From contig NZ_CP136864.1 in NCBI RefSeq assembly GCF_045689235.1, forward strand, positions 3,534,001-3,598,000: a DNA stretch of 64,000 bases, given 5' to 3'. Origin of the DNA: Congregibacter variabilis (GTDB taxonomy: Bacteria; Pseudomonadota; Gammaproteobacteria; Pseudomonadales; Halieaceae). Below are positions 24,022-33,070 of the stretch, piece by piece; within the stretch, counting starts at the first letter, position 1, and each line of letters starts with the position of its first letter. The translations under genes and the position numbers were made by a program. Below the pieces are notes generated by a model that saw only the letters and a list, made by a program, of their open reading frames with translations, had not been told where the DNA came from and did no database searches.

Positions 24022-25209
24022 ATGACAGCGCTGGAGCGGCGTGTTGTTGCTGCTCTGGCCCTGCTTTACAGCTTTCGCATGCTCGGTTTGTTTATGGCGC
24101 TGCCTTTGTTGGCGCTTTATGCCGCCGATATGCTGGGCGCGTCGCCGCTGATGATCGGTGTAGCGCTGGGTGCCTATGGCGCAACCCAGGCCTTGCTGCA
24201 GATACCTCTGGGATGGCTGTCGGATAAAATTGGGCGTAAGCCGGTGATTCTTGGCGGTTTGGCCATGTTCGTATTGGGCAGCGTCGTGGCGGCTCTTGCA
24301 GATAGCGTGCAGATGATTGCTCTGGGGCGTGCGCTGCAAGGTGCGGGCGCAATTTCCGGGTCTGTGATGGCTCTGGCGGCGGATCTTACCTCCGAAGAGC
24401 AGCGCACGAAGGCGATGGCGGTGATTGGCATTAGTATCGGCCTGTCCTTTGCACTGGCCCTGATCTGTGGGCCACTGCTGGCAGCCTGGGGTGGCCTGGA
24501 GGCGGTTTTTTGGATGACCGCAGCCCTGGCGTTGTTGGGCATGGCTATTGTTGCCCTGGGCATTCCTACCGCAGCGACACGCACCCATGAAGATGTCGGT
24601 GCTGATCGGAATATGTTTCGACCAGTACTGGCTGATCCTGCATTGCAGCGCCTTAATGGCTCAGTGTTTCTGTTGCACTTCATGCTTACCGCATCGTTTT
24701 TAGTGGTGCCTGCGGTTATCGAGGGAAGTATGGGCGTGCCCCGAGAGTCGCACTGGCAGGTGTACCTGCCGGTTCTTGTGCTGTCTTTACTGGGAATGTA
24801 CCCATTGTTGCGATTGTCGGAACGCGGCGGGCGCACTGGACTTGCCCTTAAGGTTACAGTGCTCATGATGCCCGCTTCTTTGGCGGTGCTGTTTCTGGGC
24901 ACAAACACGCTGATGTTGTATGTGGCTCTGTGCGGGTTTTTTACGGCGGTGAACTATCTTGAGGCGGCGCTGCCGTCACTGGTCAGCAAGGCTGTGTTTG
25001 CTCATGGTAAGGGCACCGCCTTGGGTGTCTATGCGACCTGCCAGTTTCTTGGGGCCTTCGTCGGAGGATCTATGGGTGGCCTGGTCTATGGCTCCGTGGG
25101 GCTGAACGGGCTCTTGTGGCTGGTTTTCGTCGCTGCTGGGCTTTGGCTGCTGTTAATCTGGAAAATGGCGCCCCGGGCCGAATCGGGAGCTGCCGTCAGC
25201 GTTTTTTGA
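24022..25209 (+). CDS. MFS transporter (drug/metabolite exporter type)
   Basis: A 395-residue inner-membrane transporter with about twelve hydrophobic segments. The loop after TM2 carries the major-facilitator motif GWLSDKIGRKPV, followed by LGRALQGAGAISG (motif B/C-like region of drug:H+ antiporters). The start is set at ATG 24022 (MTALERRVV); an upstream frame to 23941 lacks family similarity, and no good Shine-Dalgarno is visible for either. It stands between uvrA and ssb, a gene order conserved in pseudomonads. Substrate unknown. Confidence 0.85.
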   Translation: MTALERRVVAALALLYSFRMLGLFMALPLLALYAADMLGASPLMIGVALGAYGATQALLQIPLGWLSDKIGRKPVILGGLAMFVLGSVVAALADSVQMIALGRALQGAGAISGSVMALAADLTSEEQRTKAMAVIGISIGLSFALALICGPLLAAWGGLEAVFWMTAALALLGMAIVALGIPTAATRTHEDVGADRNMFRPVLADPALQRLNGSVFLLHFMLTASFLVVPAVIEGSMGVPRESHWQVYLPVLVLSLLGMYPLLRLSERGGRTGLALKVTVLMMPASLAVLFLGTNTLMLYVALCGFFTAVNYLEAALPSLVSKAVFAHGKGTALGVYATCQFLGAFVGGSMGGLVYGSVGLNGLLWLVFVAAGLWLLLIWKMAPRAESGAAVSVF

Positions 25210-25218
25210 GCGTTAATG

Positions 25219-25235
25219 CTGTCGCAATTGCACAG
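25219..25235. promoter_or_regulatory. LexA-like palindrome before ssb
   Basis: CTGT-CGCAATTGC-ACAG resembles a LexA box but has a 9-nt instead of 8-nt centre; the inner GCAATTGC is itself palindromic. A TATATT hexamer follows at 25245-25250. Regulation by LexA is possible but the spacing argues against it. Confidence 0.3.
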
Positions 25236-25285
25236 TTGGATTGCTATATTGATCGGCCTTCATTTTCAGATTCGGAAACAGCAGT

Positions 25286-25804
25286 ATGGCTTCGCGCGGC
25301 GTCAATAAAGTGATTCTTGTGGGCAATTTGGGCGCTGAGCCAGAAACCCGCTTTATGCCTTCGGGTGGTTCTGTGACCAATGTACGTCTGGCCACATCCG
25401 AAACCTGGAAAGACAAGCAAACCGGGCAGCCGCAAGAGCGCACAGAATGGCACAGAGTGGTCTTTTTCAACCGTTTAGCTGAGATCGCGGCTGAGTATCT
25501 GCACAAGGGTTCCAAGCTTTACGTAGAGGGCGCGATCCGCACCCGCAAGTGGCAGGATCAATCAGGCCAGGATCGCTACACCACCGAGATCGTCGGCAGT
25601 GAAATGCAAATGCTGGACAGCCGCGGCGGCAGCGGAACCGGCGGTGCAGGCGGCAGCGGTGACAGCGGTTATGACCAGAGCTACCCCGAAGCGGGTGGCG
25701 GACCATCGGGCGGTTCAAGCCATAGCTCGGCACCTCAGGGTGGCTCAGCTCCTTCCTCTCCACCTGCTGCGATGGGGGATATCGACGACGATATCCCGTT
25801 TTAG
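25286..25804 (+). CDS. ssb: single-stranded DNA-binding protein
   Basis: SSB coats single-stranded DNA in replication, recombination and repair. The 172-residue protein has an OB fold (MASRGVNKVILVGNLGAEPETRF...EWHRVVFFNRLAEIAAEYL), then a flexible Gly/Ser/Pro-rich linker (about 112-163). It ends in the acidic DDDIPF tip that binds partner enzymes. It follows the MFS gene by 76 nt and may have its own promoter. Confidence 0.97.
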   Translation: MASRGVNKVILVGNLGAEPETRFMPSGGSVTNVRLATSETWKDKQTGQPQERTEWHRVVFFNRLAEIAAEYLHKGSKLYVEGAIRTRKWQDQSGQDRYTTEIVGSEMQMLDSRGGSGTGGAGGSGDSGYDQSYPEAGGGPSGGSSHSSAPQGGSAPSSPPAAMGDIDDDIPF

Positions 25805-25845
25805 GTCGCGTGAAGCGTCGTCAACGTCGGGCGTTCTGATAGCTT

Positions 25846-26727
25846 ATGGACGTTCTCCTCATTGGTTCGGACAATCCTGTTGGTACAGCACTTCAAGCTG
25901 TGTTCGCGCAGTGGGGTCGTCACCGCGCAATACCACTAAGTGCAGCGTCGGCACGGTGGCGCAGTGAGCGTCAGGCTAAAAAAGCGGCACGAAAAGATAA
26001 GCCCCATGCCGTATTAGACCTGCGTCTGGCCTGGCAAGTGGCAAAGGGTGAGGTACCGCAACAGCTGCATGTTGAGCGTGCTCACTGGCTGTCAAAGGCC
26101 TGCGAGCATAGCGACATCACCTATTTGCTTCTGTCCAGTGATCAAGTGTTTGCGGGGCAGGGCGTACGTAGTTTGAGAGAGTTCGATGCTCCAGATGCAT
26201 TCAGTGAGCCGGGTTTCCAGATTATGGACATCGAGAGTCGGGTTACCCAGGCCGCTCCTTCCGCAATCGTGCTCCGTACGGGCCCTTTGTTTGCCAGTTC
26301 GGACAACAATTTTTTGACCAGAATGCTGGCGCGGATGATCTCTGAACGTCAGGCAAACTTTGACGATAAACACGTTTTTTGTCCCGTGGCCTGTATCGAT
26401 TTGGCACGTGTTCTGGCTGCTATGCTTGATCAGCTGAGTGTCGGCGCCGAGGCCAGTGGTGTGTACCACTACAGCTCTGCCGATCGCACCACTGAGTATG
26501 GCTTTGCTGAGGCGGCTCTTGCCGCTATGAGTCAATACCGCGACTCCGGCGATGTGGTTATTAGCCCCCGGCAAGACAGCCCTGAAGAGAGTACCGAGAC
26601 GCGTGTTTTTGACTGCAGTCGTCTTCGCGATAGTTTCGCTATCAAACAGGTGCCCTGGCGTGGATTTATGAATCCTATGGTGAAGGAATATACCCAGAAC
26701 TCTACATTACAGGAGGCCAACGAATAG
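25846..26727 (+). CDS. RmlD-like NAD(P)-binding sugar reductase-family protein
   Basis: A 293-residue protein of the extended short-chain dehydrogenase type related to RmlD (dTDP-4-dehydrorhamnose reductase). The N-terminal LLIGSDNPVGTALQ is a degenerate GxxGxxG dinucleotide loop. YLLLSSDQVFAG matches the SSDxVF segment of RmlD. The YxxxK-type catalytic site is not evident, so the enzyme activity is uncertain. It lies 2 nt before moaB in an apparent operon with moaB-moeA, a partnership not explained by rhamnose synthesis. Confidence 0.6.
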   Translation: MDVLLIGSDNPVGTALQAVFAQWGRHRAIPLSAASARWRSERQAKKAARKDKPHAVLDLRLAWQVAKGEVPQQLHVERAHWLSKACEHSDITYLLLSSDQVFAGQGVRSLREFDAPDAFSEPGFQIMDIESRVTQAAPSAIVLRTGPLFASSDNNFLTRMLARMISERQANFDDKHVFCPVACIDLARVLAAMLDQLSVGAEASGVYHYSSADRTTEYGFAEAALAAMSQYRDSGDVVISPRQDSPEESTETRVFDCSRLRDSFAIKQVPWRGFMNPMVKEYTQNSTLQEANE

Positions 26728-26729
26728 CT

Positions 26730-27248
26730 ATGGCGTCAGAAAGTGAGTTTGTCAGTCTTGGGGTGGCCGTTTTGACGGTGTCGGATACCCGCGGACCAGA
26801 GAATGATACATCGGGGGATTTTCTAAGCCAGGCTGCAAGAGAGCAGGGTCATGATATTGCGCAGCGAGCCCTGGTGCCTGACGACATTTATCAGATTCGA
26901 GCCGTACTCTCTCAATGGATTGCAGATTCGGCTATTCATGCAGTATTGATTACCGGTGGCACTGGATTCTCCGGAAGAGATTCAACTCCAGAGGCTGTGA
27001 AACCCTTGTTTGATAAGACGATCGAAGGCTTTGGCGAGGTGTTTCGGGCCTTGTCACTCACAGAGATTGGCTCCTCCACGGTGCAATCCCGAGCGCTTGC
27101 AGGACTGGCAAACCGCACGGCAATCTTTTGCATGCCGGGATCAACCGGAGCCTGTCGAACTGCCTGGAATGGCGTTCTCAAGGATCAGTTAGACAGCCGA
27201 CATCGCCCCTGCAACTTCGTGGCTGTATTGACCAATAGCCTTTCCTAG
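26730..27248 (+). CDS. moaB: molybdenum cofactor biosynthesis protein MoaB
   Basis: MoaB belongs to the MogA/MoaB group that adenylylates molybdopterin before molybdate insertion. The 172-residue protein shows VAVLTVSDTRGPENDTSG, VLITGGTGFSGRDSTPEA and FCMPGSTGACRTAW, the three MPT-binding signatures. It is tightly linked to moeA (2-nt gap), so the pair would catalyse the last steps of Moco synthesis. Confidence 0.93.
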   Translation: MASESEFVSLGVAVLTVSDTRGPENDTSGDFLSQAAREQGHDIAQRALVPDDIYQIRAVLSQWIADSAIHAVLITGGTGFSGRDSTPEAVKPLFDKTIEGFGEVFRALSLTEIGSSTVQSRALAGLANRTAIFCMPGSTGACRTAWNGVLKDQLDSRHRPCNFVAVLTNSLS

Positions 27249-27250
27249 CT

Positions 27251-28462
27251 ATGCCGTTTAAACCACTCATTGCGCTCAGCGATGCCCTTGAGCAATTGCT
27301 TGAGAGCGCTGATCCTTGCCTTGGGATCGCGGATGTTTCTCTGGGGCAGTCCCTCGGTAGAGTGCTGGCCGCTGATCAGTGCGCGCTTATTGATGTTCCC
27401 CCTGCCGACAACAGCGCCATGGACGGCTATGCCGTGCGATCAGCCGACGTCGGGCGCAGCCTGCGAGTTAGTGAGCGCGTTGCCGCAGGTGACGTGGCTG
27501 GGTGTCTTGCACCTGACAGCATTGCCCGAATTTTCACCGGCGGCGAAATTCCTGCCGGTGCTGACGCTGTGGTGATGCAGGAGGACGTGATCACACATGG
27601 CGAGTTGATCGAGCTACCTGAGCAAATCCAGGCCGGGCAGCATATCCGTAGCCAGGGACAAGACTGTAAAGAGGGTGAGTTGCTGCTCTCCCGGGGTAGA
27701 AAAATCAGACCTCAGGATATGGGCTTGCTGGCCTCCCAGGGTATTGCCCAGATACCCGTATTTCATAAGCTTAAGGTGGCTTTACTCTCGACTGGCAACG
27801 AGCTGCGCGAACCGGGTTCGGGCCCTTTGCCTCCAGGAGCGATTTACAATAGTAACCGGCCTATGTTGTTGGGTTTGCTCATTGCCTTGGGTTGCGATGT
27901 TGTGGATCTTGGTATTGTGCGCGACACCGCCGATGCTACTTTTAATGCACTAAGCGAAGCTGCCGATAGCGCTGATCTCATTTTGAGCAGCGGTGGTGTG
28001 TCCGTAGGCGAAGCTGATCACGTCAGAGATGCGGTGAGTGCGCTGGGTGAGATCGCTCTTTGGCGCATTGCCATAAAACCGGGTAAACCGTTTGCTTATG
28101 GTCGTGTTCGCTCAACGCCGTTCATCGGTGTGCCGGGGAACCCCTCGTCGGCATTTGTCACCTTTGTGTTGCTGGCAAGGCCGTATATCCGTGCCTTGCA
28201 GGGGCAGGTCGATGTGGCCGGGGATGTATTACCGGCGCGAGCTGATTTTTCGGTGGGCAGCAAGGGCAGTCGTCAGGAGTTTTTGCGCGTGACGACATGT
28301 TTCAAGGGGGGTGAAGTTTGGGCTCGCCCCTACGCCAATCAAAGCTCTGGGGTGCTCAGTTCCGTGTCGGCCAGCGACGCGCTGGCCATCGTTCCCATTG
28401 GTGAAACTATTGAGCAAGGGCAAGTTATTCAGTTCATGCCTCTGGATAACTTGCTTTACTGA
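27251..28462 (+). CDS. moeA: molybdopterin molybdenumtransferase
   Basis: MoeA hydrolyses adenylyl-molybdopterin and inserts molybdate. The 403-residue protein has DNSAMDGYAVRS near residue 55, the GGEIPAGADAVV segment, the MoaB-like STGNEL and SSGGVSVGEADHV motifs of domain 3, and VPGNPSSAFVTFVLL. The start ATG lies 2 nt after moaB. It is convergent with fabB. Confidence 0.95.
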   Translation: MPFKPLIALSDALEQLLESADPCLGIADVSLGQSLGRVLAADQCALIDVPPADNSAMDGYAVRSADVGRSLRVSERVAAGDVAGCLAPDSIARIFTGGEIPAGADAVVMQEDVITHGELIELPEQIQAGQHIRSQGQDCKEGELLLSRGRKIRPQDMGLLASQGIAQIPVFHKLKVALLSTGNELREPGSGPLPPGAIYNSNRPMLLGLLIALGCDVVDLGIVRDTADATFNALSEAADSADLILSSGGVSVGEADHVRDAVSALGEIALWRIAIKPGKPFAYGRVRSTPFIGVPGNPSSAFVTFVLLARPYIRALQGQVDVAGDVLPARADFSVGSKGSRQEFLRVTTCFKGGEVWARPYANQSSGVLSSVSASDALAIVPIGETIEQGQVIQFMPLDNLLY

Positions 28463-28504
28463 TGTGTCCTTCCCCTTTTGGAGTTGGCACTTGCTTCGCT
28501 GCGC

Positions 28505-29731
28505 TTAGCCGCTGAATTTCTGGAACACCAATGATGCATTGGTGCCGCCAAAACCAAAGCTGTTTGACATCACGCGTTGAAGATCCACGTTGTCGTGGCG
28601 CTCTCTCGCGATAGGCATGCCCTCGGCCTCGGCGTCGAGAGTTTCAATATTGGCCGAAGCCGCTATAAAACCAGCTTGCTGCATAAGCAGGCTGTAAATT
28701 GCCTCCTGTACGCCCGCAGCACCCAGAGAATGTCCAGAGAGCGACTTTGTCGAGCCAATAATCGGTGTGTGGTCGCGTGTAGAAAAGGCTTCGCGTACTG
28801 CTTTGAGTTCCTGGATATCGCCTGCAGGGGTGCTGGTGCCGTGTGCGTTAATGTAGTCCACTGGGCCCTCTACGGTAGAGAGAGCCTGATGCATACAGCG
28901 CACTGCGCCTTCGCCCGAGGGTGCCACCATGTCGTAGCCGTCCGAAGTAGCTCCATAGCCCACGAGTTCAGCATAGATTTTTGCTCCGCGCGCCTGAGCG
29001 ACCTCTAGCGCTTCGAGTACCACCATGCCCCCACCGCCAGCAATGACAAAGCCATCACGGTCGGCATCGTATGCGCGGGAGGCTCGCTCTGGAGTGTCGT
29101 TGTATTTGGTGGACAAAGCGCCCATGGCGTCAAACAAACTACTCATAGTCCAGTGGAGTTCTTCACCGCCCCCTGCAAAGACACGATCTTGCTTACCGAG
29201 CTGAATCTGCTCCATCGCGTTGCCGATACAGTGTGCGCTTGTGGAGCAGGCGGACGATATGGAGTAATTGACGCCGCGAATTTTAAACGGTGTCGCAAGA
29301 CAGGCCGAAACCGTGCTGCCCATTGTCTGGGTAACGCGATAGGGTCCGACCCGTCGCAGGCCTCGTTCGCGCAGAATATCCGCCGCCTCGGTTTGGCTCG
29401 CGGAGGATGCTCCGCCCGAGCCCGCGATAATCCCGGTTCGATCATTGGAGATTTCGCCGTCAGTCAGCCCTGCATCTTCAATGCAGCGCTGCATAGCTAT
29501 ATATGCATAGGCAGCGGCATCGCCCATAAATCGTAATTGTTTTCGGTCAATATGCTCTTTGAAATCGATCTTTGGGGATCCCGAGATGTGTGAGCGCATG
29601 CCAATATCTATCTGCGACTGGCTTGTACTAATGCCGGAGCGCCCGTCGCGAAGCGCCTGGGTCACTGTTTCAGCATCGTTGCCCAGACAGGACACGATGC
29701 CCAGTCCCGTAACTACTACTCTTCGCTGCAT
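28505..29731 (-). CDS. fabB: beta-ketoacyl-ACP synthase I
   Basis: FabB elongates acyl-ACP and is required for unsaturated fatty acid synthesis. The 408-residue protein carries the Cys-His-His triad: C162 in SSACSTSAHC, H297 in NAHGTSTPAGD and H334 in LSGHSLGAAG. It follows fabA by 3 nt on the minus strand; the FabA-FabB pair defines the anaerobic-type unsaturated fatty acid pathway. Confidence 0.97.
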   Translation of the reverse strand: MQRRVVVTGLGIVSCLGNDAETVTQALRDGRSGISTSQSQIDIGMRSHISGSPKIDFKEHIDRKQLRFMGDAAAYAYIAMQRCIEDAGLTDGEISNDRTGIIAGSGGASSASQTEAADILRERGLRRVGPYRVTQTMGSTVSACLATPFKIRGVNYSISSACSTSAHCIGNAMEQIQLGKQDRVFAGGGEELHWTMSSLFDAMGALSTKYNDTPERASRAYDADRDGFVIAGGGGMVVLEALEVAQARGAKIYAELVGYGATSDGYDMVAPSGEGAVRCMHQALSTVEGPVDYINAHGTSTPAGDIQELKAVREAFSTRDHTPIIGSTKSLSGHSLGAAGVQEAIYSLLMQQAGFIAASANIETLDAEAEGMPIARERHDNVDLQRVMSNSFGFGGTNASLVFQKFSG

Positions 29732-29734
29732 GAT

Positions 29735-30250
29735 TTAAAAACTCTCGGTAGATTGAAAAAGGCCTACGCGCAAATCCGACGCATGGTAGATCTCTTTACC
29801 ATCAACACTGACGGTGCCATTGGCAATACCCATAACCAGTTTTCGCTCAATGACACGCTTGATATCAATGGTGTATGTGACTTTTGACGCCGAAGGCAGA
29901 ATCTGTCCTGTAAATTTCACTTCGCCAGAACCCAGTGCCCGTCCTCGCCCGGGATTGCCTCTCCAGCCCAGAAAGAAGCCTACCAGTTGCCACATAGCAT
30001 CAAGGCCCAAGCAGCCTGGCATTACCGGGTCGCCCGGAAAGTGGCAGTCAAAAAACCATAGCTGCGGGTGGATATCCAACTCGGCGATGATTTGCCCCTT
30101 GCCATTGGCGCCTCCCTCGGAACTGATGTGCGTGATACGGTCGAGCATCAGCATTTTGTCTACCGGGAGTTGAGCATTTCCCGGGCCAAACAATTCGCCC
30201 ATTCCGCAGGCAATTAGTTCGTCTTTTGCGTAGCTCGATTGAGGTGTCAT
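29735..30250 (-). CDS. fabA: 3-hydroxydecanoyl-ACP dehydratase/isomerase
   Basis: FabA dehydrates 3-hydroxydecanoyl-ACP and isomerises the trans-2 product to cis-3, the branch point to unsaturated fatty acids. The 171-residue protein from ATG 30250 places the catalytic pair at H70 (FDCHFPGDPVMPG) and D84 (GLDAMWQ), the same numbers as in E. coli. A longer frame from 30322 adds an unconserved 24-residue leader and is rejected. GGAAG lies upstream. Confidence 0.97.
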   Translation of the reverse strand: MTPQSSYAKDELIACGMGELFGPGNAQLPVDKMLMLDRITHISSEGGANGKGQIIAELDIHPQLWFFDCHFPGDPVMPGCLGLDAMWQLVGFFLGWRGNPGRGRALGSGEVKFTGQILPSASKVTYTIDIKRVIERKLVMGIANGTVSVDGKEIYHASDLRVGLFQSTESF

Positions 30251-30695
30251 GATTACTTGTTTCTTCCAAGGTAGGTGATTGACGTTCCGCGAGGGTAGGC
30301 GGCTACTTGTACGATCTAACAAGCTGCTAGCTTAAGCAGAACATTCAAATGCTAAGTTTAACTACTAAAACGATTAAGACCATTGATTAGTTGGTTGACA
30401 ATTGTCTGATTAAAACTTGGGCTGGGCTGTGATGCAGTTGGCGTTTGTCGCCGGATATTATTGGTTTTGAGACACCTGCACTTGCCACCGCTTGCGAAGT
30501 CGTTAGGCTGTGCAGTTATTGGCTTGGCTCTGAATGGTAATAGTTTAATGCATGCATCAGACAAGTCCACCCGTTGATGTAAAAACATTGCGGGAACAAA
30601 GTGTTAGGTAACCATTTTTTTGCGTTTGCTGATCGAATGCCCGCAGGGTGTGTATGGCGGTAGAGCGTTTATTGAAATTGTGAGGTGCAAGGTCG
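30251..30695. other. 445-nt fabA/manC divergent intergenic region
   Basis: No gene is visible. The stretch 30330-30560 is A+T-rich compared with its neighbours. It contains an imperfect 18-bp palindrome CTTGT..ACAAG (30305-30322) and a weak fabA promoter candidate on the minus strand (TTGTCA 30401-30396, 17 nt, CTTAAT 30378-30373). A GACAATTGTC palindrome lies at 30397-30406. No clear promoter for manC was found. Confidence 0.5.
30305..30322. promoter_or_regulatory. candidate fatty-acid-regulator operator before fabA
   Basis: CTTGTACGATCTAACAAG has perfect 5-bp outer arms and 14 of 18 symmetric positions, 55 nt upstream of the fabA start. TetR-type regulators (FabR, DesT) bind palindromes before fabA/fabB in relatives; assignment here is inference. 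Confidence 0.3.
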
Positions 30696-32105
30696 ATGTT
30701 GATACCGGTTTTATTGTCCGGCGGGGTAGGGAGCCGATTGTGGCCCGTTTCCCGCGAGGCCTATCCCAAGCAGTTTCTTGCTCTGGCGAGCGAGTTATCA
30801 ATGCTGCAGGACACCATGGCGCGTACCTCGGAGCTGGACAGCGCTCCGCCGCTGGTTATTTGCAATGATGAACATCGCTTTATGGTGGCCGAGCAGCTTC
30901 GTCAGTTGTCCGTTGAGCCAGCGGCAATCATTCTTGAGCCGGAGGGACGCAACACCGCTCCGGCGGTCGCGCTTGCTGCTTTTCATGCCTTAGCGACTGA
31001 TCCTGATGCGCTCCTTTTGGTACTCCCTGCAGATCATGTGATCCGCGATGCACAGTCTTTTACCCAGGCGGTGAAGCTGGGTCTGGACAAAGCACAGGCT
31101 GGCGCTCTGATGACCTTTGGCGTAGTTCCCAACGCCGCAGAAACAGGATACGGATATTTACGGCTCGGTGCACAGCAGGACGATGGGCTGTACGCATTGG
31201 ACAGCTTTGTTGAAAAGCCGGATGCAGAAGTCGCCAAAGAGTATTTTGAGAGCGGTCAGTATCACTGGAACAGCGGCATGTTCCTTTTGTCAGCCTCTAC
31301 CTATCTTGCAGAACTTAAAGCTCATGCACCGGAGATTTACGCGGCCTGTGAGCTGGCCATGACCAAGGCTAGCGCCGACCTCGATTTTTTGCGCCCGGAT
31401 CGAGACGCGTTTGTAGCCTGCCCCTCAGATAGCATTGATTATGCGGTGATGGAGCACACCCAACTCGGCGGAGTGATACCGCTGAATTGTGGTTGGAGCG
31501 ACGTTGGTGCCTGGTCCACGTTGTGGCAGGTAGCTGACCGCGATAGTGATGGCAACGTTCTCATGGGCGACGTAATGATTGAGGGCTGTTCAGACAGCTA
31601 CCTGCGCTCCGAATCACGCCTCATTGCGGCTACAGGAATTAAAAACCTGATTGTCGTTGAGACCCCCGACGCCATTCTTGTTGCTGATCGGGATGAGGTT
31701 CAGAACGTTAAGCAAATCGTGACGCGCTTGAAAGCGCAGGGCCGCACAGAGGCTACCCTCCATCAGCGTGTCTACCGTCCCTGGGGAAGCTACGAGTCGT
31801 TAATCGAGGGCGATCGCTTTCAGGTTAAACGGATCGTTGTGAACCCCGGACAAACGCTGTCCTTGCAGATGCATCACCACCGCGCAGAACACTGGATTGT
31901 GGTCCATGGAACGGCGGAAGTAACCTGCGAAGACAAGGTGTTTACGCTGCGAGAAGATCAGTCGACCTACATCCCGTTAGGGCATAAGCATCGCCTGGCG
32001 AATCCGGGGAAGATACCTCTGGAGCTCATCGAAGTTCAGTCGGGTAGCTACCTTGGCGAAGACGATATTGTGCGTTTCGAAGATGTTTACGGGCGCAGTT
32101 CTTAG
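30696..32105 (+). CDS. manC: mannose-1-phosphate guanylyltransferase/mannose-6-phosphate isomerase
   Basis: This bifunctional enzyme (AlgA/ManC/CpsB type) isomerises fructose-6-P to mannose-6-P and makes GDP-mannose from mannose-1-P. The 469-residue protein starts with the nucleotidyltransferase signature MLIPVLLSGGVGSRLWPVSR. FVEKPD lies in the sugar-binding region, and the protein ends with a cupin PMI domain (VNPGQTLSLQMHHHRAEHW). It leads a plus-strand set with galU and a phosphomannomutase, which together supply precursors for exopolysaccharide or LPS. Confidence 0.93.
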   Translation: MLIPVLLSGGVGSRLWPVSREAYPKQFLALASELSMLQDTMARTSELDSAPPLVICNDEHRFMVAEQLRQLSVEPAAIILEPEGRNTAPAVALAAFHALATDPDALLLVLPADHVIRDAQSFTQAVKLGLDKAQAGALMTFGVVPNAAETGYGYLRLGAQQDDGLYALDSFVEKPDAEVAKEYFESGQYHWNSGMFLLSASTYLAELKAHAPEIYAACELAMTKASADLDFLRPDRDAFVACPSDSIDYAVMEHTQLGGVIPLNCGWSDVGAWSTLWQVADRDSDGNVLMGDVMIEGCSDSYLRSESRLIAATGIKNLIVVETPDAILVADRDEVQNVKQIVTRLKAQGRTEATLHQRVYRPWGSYESLIEGDRFQVKRIVVNPGQTLSLQMHHHRAEHWIVVHGTAEVTCEDKVFTLREDQSTYIPLGHKHRLANPGKIPLELIEVQSGSYLGEDDIVRFEDVYGRSS

Positions 32106-32231
32106 GCTGACCACGGCCGAGGAGTTGTAAGGGCCGGGCCTTTATTGGCGTTGAAGTAGGCTGCTGTTAGTGGTTTGCTTGAGCGTCGCCTAAAACTTTT
32201 AGTGCAACTTTAGTAAGACAGGAGTTCTTTT

Positions 32232-33062
32232 GTGATCAGTAAATGTATGTTCCCCGTGGCGGGCTACGGCACGCGATTTTTGCCGGCAACCAAAAGCATG
32301 CCTAAAGAAATGCTTCCCATCGTTAACAAGCCACTGGTGCAATACGGTGTCGAGGAAGCGATCGAGGCCGGCATGACCACCTGCGCCATGGTAACGGGTC
32401 GCGGCAAGCGGGCTATTACAGATCACTTTGATATCAGTTATGAGCTGGAGCACCAGATCAGTGGTACATCAAAAGAGGGCTACCTCGATAGCATCCGCAA
32501 TGTGCTGGATAAGGGCATATTCACTATGGTTCGCCAGCGCGAAATGAAGGGTCTGGGGCATGCGATTCTTACCGGCGAAACACTCATCGGCAGCGAGCCT
32601 TTTGGTGTGGTTCTGTCAGATGATCTGTGTATTAACGAAGGGCCTGGTGTGCTCGCGCAAATGGCAGAGCTTTACAATCAGTTTCGCTGCTCCATCGTCG
32701 CCATCATGGAAGTGCCCATGGAAGAAGTCCATAAGTACGGCGTAATTGCCGGTGAGTCTTTAAAGGACGGGATCTATCGCGTCGACAAAATGGTCGAGAA
32801 GCCCAGCGCTGACGAGGCACCCTCGAACCTTGCAATTATTGGTCGCTATATCCTGACCCCCGATATTTTTGACATCATTCGCGAAACACCACCCGGTGCT
32901 AATGGCGAAGTACAGATTACCGATGCTCTGCAGATACAGGCTGATAGAGGCTGCGTCATGGCCTACAAATTCAAGGGGCGACGCTTCGACTGCGGCAGCG
33001 TTCCGGGCTTTGTAGAGGCGACCAACCACATGTACGAAAATCATTACCTCAAAGAGAGCTGA
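32232..33062 (+). CDS. galU: UTP-glucose-1-phosphate uridylyltransferase
   Basis: GalU makes UDP-glucose from glucose-1-P and UTP. The 276-residue protein shows MFPVAGYGTRFLPATKSMPKE, then ILTGETLIGSEPFGVVLSDDL and VEKPSADEAPSNLAIIGRYIL, all family landmarks. The start is GTG 32232 behind AGGAG. It lies 126 nt after manC and 8 nt before the phosphomannomutase gene. Confidence 0.95.
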   Translation: MISKCMFPVAGYGTRFLPATKSMPKEMLPIVNKPLVQYGVEEAIEAGMTTCAMVTGRGKRAITDHFDISYELEHQISGTSKEGYLDSIRNVLDKGIFTMVRQREMKGLGHAILTGETLIGSEPFGVVLSDDLCINEGPGVLAQMAELYNQFRCSIVAIMEVPMEEVHKYGVIAGESLKDGIYRVDKMVEKPSADEAPSNLAIIGRYILTPDIFDIIRETPPGANGEVQITDALQIQADRGCVMAYKFKGRRFDCGSVPGFVEATNHMYENHYLKES

Positions 33063-33070
33063 GCCGTTTT

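Noticed and set aside
30395..30423. TTGACA at 30395-30400 as a manC promoter
   Set aside because: No acceptable -10 hexamer lies 16-18 nt downstream, and the site is about 300 nt from the gene.
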